This document shows positions 5,796-10,555 of a stretch of 10,555 bases of DNA, piece by piece. Location: positions 1 through 10,555 of the forward strand of contig JAFNVE010000065.1 of the NCBI GenBank assembly GCA_017379955.1. Reading direction: 5' to 3'. Both the position numbers and the translations under genes were made by a program. Within the stretch, counting starts at the first letter, position 1. Each line of letters begins with the position of its first letter. The DNA comes from Tidjanibacter sp. (GTDB lineage: Bacteria; Bacteroidota; Bacteroidia; Bacteroidales; Rikenellaceae). The notes beneath the pieces were generated by a model, which saw only the letters and a list, made by a program, of their open reading frames with translations, was not told the origin of the DNA and ran no database searches.

Positions 5796-6299
5796 ATGAA
5801 AGAGAACAACAAACAACTTTACCCTAGCAAAAAGGGATTCACGCCTGATAAACCTATTGCAGTTGGGGGTGTACTCACAGCCCAGGAGCCTGTTGAGTAC
5901 AATGCGGATTGTAAGTCGACAAAGATTGAGGTGCGCAACACGGGCGACAGACCAATACAGGTTGGCTCGCACTACCACTTCTTTGAGGTAAACCGATACT
6001 TGGAGTTCGACCGTCCCGCCACTTTTGGCACACACCTCAACATACCTGCAACGACCGCTGTACGATTTGAGCCGGGCGAGAGCAAGATGGTGGAGGTAGT
6101 GCCTTTCGGAGGCAAACAGCGAATTATTGGCTTCAACGGACTTGTCGAGGGCTATGCAGGCGAGGAGGATGCACCAACATATCTTCCCAATCGCCACCGC
6201 GCATTTATGCGAGCGCACAAGCGAGGTTTCCGCTCGACAGCCGAGTGTTGCAACCATCATCAAGATACAGAAAAGTGTAAAACAACTAAAAAGGAGTAG
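5796..6299 (+). CDS. ureB: Urease subunit beta with extended ends
   Basis: A 167-residue protein, longer than the roughly 105-residue Klebsiella-type beta subunit. The core is plain: [19 protein letters not shown] (48-66), [24 protein letters not shown] (71-94 region) and GFNGLVEG (112-119). It adds about 20 residues at the N terminus and about 45 at the C terminus. The first part of the C-terminal extension, [14 protein letters not shown], looks like the helix seen in longer beta subunits. The last 20 residues hold CCNHH (151-155) plus C161, an unusual metal-ligand-rich tail. UreB is a structural subunit of the urease holoenzyme. Its last codons contain the Shine-Dalgarno sequence of ureC, whose ATG follows the stop by 2 nt, suggesting translational coupling. 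Confidence 0.97.
   Translation: MKENNKQLYPSKKGFTPDKPIAVGGVLTAQEPVEYNADCKSTKIEVRNTGDRPIQVGSHYHFFEVNRYLEFDRPATFGTHLNIPATTAVRFEPGESKMVEVVPFGGKQRIIGFNGLVEGYAGEEDAPTYLPNRHRAFMRAHKRGFRSTAECCNHHQDTEKCKTTKKE
6291..6296 (+). promoter_or_regulatory. Shine-Dalgarno sequence of ureC
   Basis: AAGGAG at 6291-6296 lies 5 nt before the ureC ATG at 6302, inside the last codons of ureB. It is the best Shine-Dalgarno match in the window, whereas most other starts here have only A-rich leaders, as is common in Bacteroidota. It supports 6302 as the start. Confidence 0.65.
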
Positions 6300-6301
6300 T
6301 A

Positions 6302-8020
6302 ATGGCGACAATATCGAGAGAACAATACAATAATCTCTTCGGCCCGACAGTGGGCGACCGTATCCGCTTGGGCGATACAGACCTCTACATTGAGATAGAA
6401 CGCGACCTGCGCACAATGGGTGACGAAGTGGTTTATGGTGGCGGTAAGACCCTGCGCGATGGTATGGGACTTGCTAATAGTCTGAGTGGCGATCAAGGCT
6501 CACTTGACCTGGTGATTACCAACGTAACCATATTGGACCCCAAATTGGGTGTCGTTAAGGCCGATGTAGGTATCAAGGATGGTAAGATTGCCGGTATCGG
6601 CAAATCGGGCAACCCCAACACCATGCGTGGTGTATCGCCCAATCTGGTGACAGGTGCTTCGACAGATGCAATTTCGGGTGAGCACTTGATTCTCACGGCC
6701 GGTGCTATCGACAGCCACGTTCACTTCATCTCACCCCAACAGGCGGAGGCTTGCCTGAGCAACGGTATCACCACACTGATTGGTGGTGGCGTTGGTCCTA
6801 CCGACGGCACTAACGGCACAACAATCACCTCCGGCAAGTGGAATATCGAAAAGATGATTCAGTCTGCCGAGGGCCTGCCTATCAATATCGGTTATCTCGG
6901 CAAGGGCAACTGCTCAGTGGCCGGGCCTATCGAGGAACAGATTTTGGCGGGTGCTTGCGGATTAAAGATTCACGAAGATTGGGGCTCAACACCTGCAGCA
7001 ATTCGTCGTGCAGTATCGGTTGCCGATCGCTTCGATGTGCAGGTAGCAATCCACACCGACACGCTCAACGAGGGTGGTTATGTGGAGGATACGATTGCTG
7101 CTATAGACGGTCGTACAATCCACACCTATCACACCGAGGGTGCTGGTGGCGGTCACGCTCCCGATTTGTTGAAGATGGCCTCTCAGCTCAACGTACTCCC
7201 CTCTTCGACCAACCCCACCCTGCCCTTTGGTATCAACTCGCAGGCCGAGCTCTTCGATATGATTATGGTGTGCCACAACCTCAACCCGAAGATTCCTTCG
7301 GATGTTGCTTTTGCAGAGAGCCGTGTGCGTCCCGAGACTCAGGCAGCCGAAAACGTACTTCACGACTTGGGTGTGCTGTCGATGATTACCTCCGACTCGC
7401 AGGCTATGGGTCGTGTAGGTGAGTCGTTCCTCAGGGCTATCCAAATGGCATCGTATATGAAGAACGTCAGTGGTAAACTCCACGAAGACAGCGACCACAA
7501 CGACAACTTCCGCGTATTGCGCTACCTGGCTAAGGTAACAATCAATCCCGCTATCACCTTTGGTGTATCCGATATTATCGGCTCTGTTGAGCGTGGTAAG
7601 ATGGCCGACCTTGTATTGTGGGAGCCCGCCTTCTTTGGCACAAAGCCCAAGATGGTGATTAAGGGCGGTATGATTAATTGGGCGCAGATGGGTGACCCCA
7701 ACGCCTCACTGCCCACTCCTCAGCCTATCTATATGCGCTCGATGTTCGGCTCATTTGGCAAGGCTATGCCTAAAACCTGTCTGACCTTTACTTCGCGTGC
7801 TGCTTGGGAGAGCGATATTGCGCACCGACTCGGTTTGGAGCGAGGAATATACCCCGTCAGTCGCACCCGTTCACTCACAAAGGAGCAGATGATTCTCAAC
7901 TCCGCAACACCTCACATTGAGGTCAACCCCGACACCTTTGAGGTAAGGATTGACGGTAAGGTAGTCGAGATTGCTCCCGCAAAAGAGTTCTCCTTGGCTC
8001 AACTCTATTGGTTTAGTTAG
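6302..8020 (+). CDS. ureC: Urease catalytic subunit alpha
   Basis: A 572-residue nickel amidohydrolase of normal length. With an offset of +5 from Klebsiella numbering all active-site residues are present. Nickel ligands are H139 and H141 (in DSHVHF), carbamylated lysine K222 ([11 protein letters not shown]), H251, H277 and D365 ([11 protein letters not shown]). Substrate and catalytic residues are H224, the flap cysteine C324 and H325 (MVCHNL). It converts urea to ammonia and carbamate, which breaks down to a second ammonia and carbon dioxide. The N-terminal block [20 protein letters not shown] and the C-terminal [16 protein letters not shown] are typical. The last residues are LAQLYWFS. It lies 2 nt after ureB and 12 nt before ureE, so the genes are coupled. 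The enzyme is expected to be active once UreD, UreE, UreF and UreG load it with nickel. No frameshift or stop is seen. Confidence 0.99.
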   Translation: MATISREQYNNLFGPTVGDRIRLGDTDLYIEIERDLRTMGDEVVYGGGKTLRDGMGLANSLSGDQGSLDLVITNVTILDPKLGVVKADVGIKDGKIAGIGKSGNPNTMRGVSPNLVTGASTDAISGEHLILTAGAIDSHVHFISPQQAEACLSNGITTLIGGGVGPTDGTNGTTITSGKWNIEKMIQSAEGLPINIGYLGKGNCSVAGPIEEQILAGACGLKIHEDWGSTPAAIRRAVSVADRFDVQVAIHTDTLNEGGYVEDTIAAIDGRTIHTYHTEGAGGGHAPDLLKMASQLNVLPSSTNPTLPFGINSQAELFDMIMVCHNLNPKIPSDVAFAESRVRPETQAAENVLHDLGVLSMITSDSQAMGRVGESFLRAIQMASYMKNVSGKLHEDSDHNDNFRVLRYLAKVTINPAITFGVSDIIGSVERGKMADLVLWEPAFFGTKPKMVIKGGMINWAQMGDPNASLPTPQPIYMRSMFGSFGKAMPKTCLTFTSRAAWESDIAHRLGLERGIYPVSRTRSLTKEQMILNSATPHIEVNPDTFEVRIDGKVVEIAPAKEFSLAQLYWFS

Positions 8021-8032
8021 CAGACAAAAGCT

Positions 8033-8650
8033 ATGAAAATCTATACACAAATTATCGGTAACACCGCCTCGCCACATTGGGCAGAGGCAACACAGAGTAT
8101 CGAGAAGGAGTATATAGACCTTGACCACTGGTCGGCTCAAAAGAGCCGATTGGTGGCAACGGGGTCACTCGGCAACACCTACGCCATATCGCTCGACCGT
8201 GGGCGACGCCTTAGCGATGGTGATATCATCTACTACTCCGCCGAAGAGGGACGTGCTGTTGTAATTCGAATTTCGCTCGACGAGGTGATGGTAGCAACGC
8301 TCGACCCCGAGAGGATGGGGAGTGTAGAACGACTCTTAACAAGCGCAGTCGAACTTGGTCACGCACTCGGCAACCAACATTGGCCCGCCGTGGTGCGAGG
8401 AGCCCAGGTATTTGTACCAATGAGCATAGACCGCAAGGTGATGGAGAGTGTGATGAAGAGCCACCCAATCGAGGGGTTGGAGTATGAGTTTAGGCCGGGC
8501 AGTGAGATAATTCCCTATCTCTCGCCCCACGAACTGCGACTACTCTTTGGAGGCTCGACAGAGCAATGCTACCACAACCATAACCACTCGCACAATGAGC
8601 ACCACCACACGCACTCTCATCACAAAGTCCACGCTCACGGGAAAGATTAG
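8033..8650 (+). CDS. ureE: Urease nickel metallochaperone UreE with His-rich tail
   Basis: A 205-residue protein with an N-terminal peptide-binding-like domain (about residues 1-75) and the metal-binding domain after it. The conserved block ELGHALGNQHWPA (107-119) holds the dimer-interface nickel histidine, by position H110 or H116. The tail from 181 to 202 contains 12 histidines in 22 residues, like the nickel-storing tail of Klebsiella UreE. UreE dimers bind nickel and pass it to UreG for urease maturation in the cytoplasm. The start at 8033 lies 12 nt after ureC. The 3' end, including the histidine codons, overlaps the likely start of ureF in another frame. Confidence 0.96.
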   Translation: MKIYTQIIGNTASPHWAEATQSIEKEYIDLDHWSAQKSRLVATGSLGNTYAISLDRGRRLSDGDIIYYSAEEGRAVVIRISLDEVMVATLDPERMGSVERLLTSAVELGHALGNQHWPAVVRGAQVFVPMSIDRKVMESVMKSHPIEGLEYEFRPGSEIIPYLSPHELRLLFGGSTEQCYHNHNHSHNEHHHTHSHHKVHAHGKD

Positions 8651-9326
8651 CCGACTGCTACGACTACTCCAATATGGCGACTCGGCACTGCCGATTGGGG
8701 GTTTCTCCTTTTCGGGCGGTGTAGAGAGTGCAGTGGCAAGTGGACTGTTAAGAGGCGCAGAGGAGTTGGAGGGCTATTTGCGCCAATCGTTACGTTGTGC
8801 GGCACTCACCGATGGTATTGCCGCCCTACACGCCCACAGATGGGCGATGTTGGGCAATACTGATGCTATTGTCGAGGTCGATTGCCGACTCTACCGCACA
8901 AAACTCCTTGCCGAGAATCGTCAGATGTCGCTTCGTCTCGGCTCTCGTTTGCTCTCTTTGGCTCACACTACGCTCCAATCGGAGTTATTGGCTGAGTATG
9001 CGGAGAAGGTATCGCAAGGCAGAGCCTATGCAACACACGCAGTGGTTTTGGCCACTACGCTTGCCGAGGTGGGTGTGGATGAGCAAGGAGTATGGTCGGT
9101 GCTTATGGCAGGGGTAGAGAATATGGTATTGGGGGCTTCGCTGCGCACTATGCGGGTAACTCACATAGAGACACAAGCAATACTTCATCGCACTGCCACC
9201 TACATTGAGAAGTTATATGCAGAGGCAGTGGAACTTAGGCTCGACGATATGCAGAGTTTCGCTCCTATGTTGGAGATTGTGGCTGCCCTGCACGAGAGAG
9301 GAAACGAGAGATTGTTTATGAATTAG
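8595..9326 (+). CDS. ureF: Urease accessory protein UreF
   Basis: A 243-residue all-helical protein if started at the ATG at 8595. The family signature LQYGDSALPIGGFSFSGGVE lies at residues 25-44 and the conserved C-terminal SFAPMLEIVAALHERGNERLFMN at 221-243. UreF bridges UreD and UreG in the complex that activates apo-urease and acts with the UreG GTPase. The start is uncertain. The frame opens further upstream (ATG at 8547, 259 residues), and a non-ATG codon near 8646-8664 would fit the short N terminus of many UreF proteins. With 8595 the gene overlaps ureE by 56 nt, its first residues (Thr-rich) being read from the same DNA as the UreE histidine tail. ureG follows after 9 nt. Function firm, start moderate. 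Confidence 0.94.
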   Translation: MSTTTRTLITKSTLTGKISRLLRLLQYGDSALPIGGFSFSGGVESAVASGLLRGAEELEGYLRQSLRCAALTDGIAALHAHRWAMLGNTDAIVEVDCRLYRTKLLAENRQMSLRLGSRLLSLAHTTLQSELLAEYAEKVSQGRAYATHAVVLATTLAEVGVDEQGVWSVLMAGVENMVLGASLRTMRVTHIETQAILHRTATYIEKLYAEAVELRLDDMQSFAPMLEIVAALHERGNERLFMN

Positions 9327-9335
9327 AAAAATGGT

Positions 9336-9962
9336 ATGAAAATGAGTTGCAGAATAGGAATTGGAGGCCCTGTCGGGTCAGGCAAAACAGCACTTATTGA
9401 GGCTATTACGCCACGACTACTAAACAAAGGGTTGAGTATACTGATTGTAACAAACGACATAGTCACCACCGAGGATGCAAAGCACGTTCGCCACGTTCTG
9501 CGTGGTGTGCTTGCCGAGGAGAGGATTATTGGTGTCGAGACGGGTGCCTGTCCACACACAGCCGTTCGCGAGGACCCATCGATGAATCTGGCGGCTGTGG
9601 AGGAGATGGAGGCACGCTTTCCCGATGCCGATGTGGTATTCATAGAGTCGGGAGGAGATAATCTGACACTGACATTTAGTCCGGCACTTGTCGATTTCTT
9701 CATTTACGTTATCGACGTGGCGGCAGGAGATAAGATACCACGCAAGGATGGTCCGGGGATTACCCACTCCGATATCCTTGTCATCAATAAATTCGACCTT
9801 GCGCCCTACGTTAAGGCCGATTTGGATGTAATGCGCAGAGATTCTAAACTTATGCGCGGAGATAAGCCCTTTGTCTTTACCAACTGCTTTACGGGCGAGG
9901 GAATTGACACGCTTGTCGAGATGATTGAGCAGTTAGCACTATTTGACATAGTTGAACAATGA
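9336..9962 (+). CDS. ureG: Urease accessory GTPase UreG
   Basis: A 208-residue SIMIBI-class GTPase of normal size. The P-loop GGPVGSGKT lies at residues 10-18. [15 protein letters not shown] (66-80) contains the CPH nickel-binding motif (C72, H74). VFIESGGDN (101-109) and the G4 motif NKFD (151-154) follow. UreG takes nickel from UreE, dimerises on binding GTP and nickel, and delivers the metal to urease through UreF-UreD. The start at 9336 is chosen because the nearby ATG at 9331 closes after two codons; Met3 is an alternative. Its TGA overlaps the ureD ATG as ATGA at 9959-9962, a typical coupled junction. Confidence 0.98.
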   Translation: MKMSCRIGIGGPVGSGKTALIEAITPRLLNKGLSILIVTNDIVTTEDAKHVRHVLRGVLAEERIIGVETGACPHTAVREDPSMNLAAVEEMEARFPDADVVFIESGGDNLTLTFSPALVDFFIYVIDVAAGDKIPRKDGPGITHSDILVINKFDLAPYVKADLDVMRRDSKLMRGDKPFVFTNCFTGEGIDTLVEMIEQLALFDIVEQ

Positions 9963-10555
9963 GCAGACCAATACCCACAGAACTTGCCCCCTATCTGCGT
10001 CAGCCACCAGCAATGCAGGCAGGGGCTACGGGAAAGTTTGGAGAGCTGGAACTCTACTTTGAGGCTACTCCGAGTGGCAAAACGGTGCTTCGTCACCTCT
10101 ACCGTCGTGCGCCACTGATTGTGCAGCAGGCACTCTATTTCGATGAGGAGTTGCCCACAATGCCGTGTGTCTATATTCTCTCCTCAGGTGGGCCAAATGT
10201 CGATGGCGACCGCTATCGTCAGGTGTTTCGTCTGGGAGAGGGTGCAATGGCACATATCTCAACCGGAGCAGCCACAAAGATAGCCCCGATGCGCTACAAT
10301 CACGCCTCTATGCATCAAGAGATTAGACTTGCCGATGGGGCATACTTAGAGTATCTTCCCGAGCCAACTATTCCGTGCCGAGAAGCACGCTATCGGAGCG
10401 AGTGTCAGATAACAATAGCCCCAACAGCGACTCTGTTTTACAGCGAGATATACACCTCCGGCAGACGTCATCACAACGGTGAGAGTTTCCGTTACGACCT
10501 GCTCTCACTCTCCACCACAGCAAGGAGAGATAGTGGCGAGGAGTTATTTAGCGAA
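9959..10555 (+). CDS. ureD: Urease accessory protein UreD (UreH), N-terminal part
   Basis: The frame is open from the ATG at 9959 to the window edge, giving 199 residues. UreD proteins are about 260-290 long, so the C-terminal portion is missing. Conserved stretches are [18 protein letters not shown] (49-66), [15 protein letters not shown] (72-86), [11 protein letters not shown] (98-108), [16 protein letters not shown] (130-145) and [14 protein letters not shown] (167-180). UreD is the scaffold that docks on urease and, with UreF, forms the tunnel through which nickel reaches the active site. It follows ureG with an ATGA overlap. The order ureABCEFGD with ureD last is also found in some Gram-positive operons such as Streptococcus salivarius. 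Confidence 0.96.
   Translation, partial: MSRPIPTELAPYLRQPPAMQAGATGKFGELELYFEATPSGKTVLRHLYRRAPLIVQQALYFDEELPTMPCVYILSSGGPNVDGDRYRQVFRLGEGAMAHISTGAATKIAPMRYNHASMHQEIRLADGAYLEYLPEPTIPCREARYRSECQITIAPTATLFYSEIYTSGRRHHNGESFRYDLLSLSTTARRDSGEELFSE

Noticed and set aside
5769..6416. 215-codon minus-strand frame
   Set aside because: It is antisense across ureB and the start of ureC, with no family features and no promoter.
6838..7498. Long frames of 194 (+) and 170 (-) codons inside ureC
   Set aside because: Both are out-of-frame shadows of ureC, whose reading frame is intact with all catalytic residues.
5485..10555. Urease operon as decayed or incomplete
   Set aside because: All structural and accessory genes present are intact with active-site motifs; ureD is incomplete only because the window ends.

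Overview
The window looks like a chromosomal segment of a Gram-negative Bacteroidota bacterium, probably a gut-type member of the Bacteroidales. Three things point there. The promoter of the first gene is a clear Bacteroidota promoter (TTTG, 20 nt, TATCTTTG on the minus strand). Most genes start behind A-rich leaders without a Shine-Dalgarno sequence. The set of exported proteins (lipoprotein M13 peptidase, outer-membrane porin) also fits. A genus such as Alistipes is a guess only.

Left part (1-2704): a divergent pair. On the minus strand is the N-terminal 421 codons of an M13-family (neprilysin-like) lipoprotein metallopeptidase that runs off the left edge. On the plus strand is a complete exported serine hydrolase of the beta-lactamase/6-aminohexanoate-dimer-hydrolase fold.

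Middle (2705-5484): a 280-bp convergent intergenic region packed with structure. It holds 9-nt tandem units in inverted orientation, a strong 14-bp-stem terminator, a 7-nt tandem array and an 82-nt imperfect hairpin. Then come a ZIP-family metal transporter (minus), a divergent OprB-type outer-membrane porin (plus), and a CrcB/Fluc fluoride channel (minus). The porin and CrcB genes overlap at their stop codons.

Right part (5485-10555): a urease operon on the plus strand in the order ureA-ureB-ureC-ureE-ureF-ureG-ureD, with ureD cut by the right edge. The three structural subunits are separate genes. UreC keeps every nickel ligand and catalytic residue. UreE carries a 12-histidine tail, and UreG has its P-loop and CPH nickel motif. 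The genes are tightly packed or overlapping, so they are almost certainly one transcriptional unit. UreABC form the enzyme that hydrolyses urea to ammonia and carbon dioxide; UreE supplies nickel to UreG, and UreD-UreF-UreG insert it into the apo-enzyme. No nickel-specific importer or urea channel lies inside the window. The ZIP transporter and porin are possible but unproven partners, and the divergent fluoride exporter is notable because fluoride inhibits urease.

I see no transposase, CRISPR array, tRNA, rRNA or phage gene. The core system is known biology. The less-explained parts are the intergenic repeats and hairpins, the ureA leader hairpin, a candidate operator between the ZIP and porin genes, the Cys/His tail of UreB and the coding overlap of ureE with ureF.
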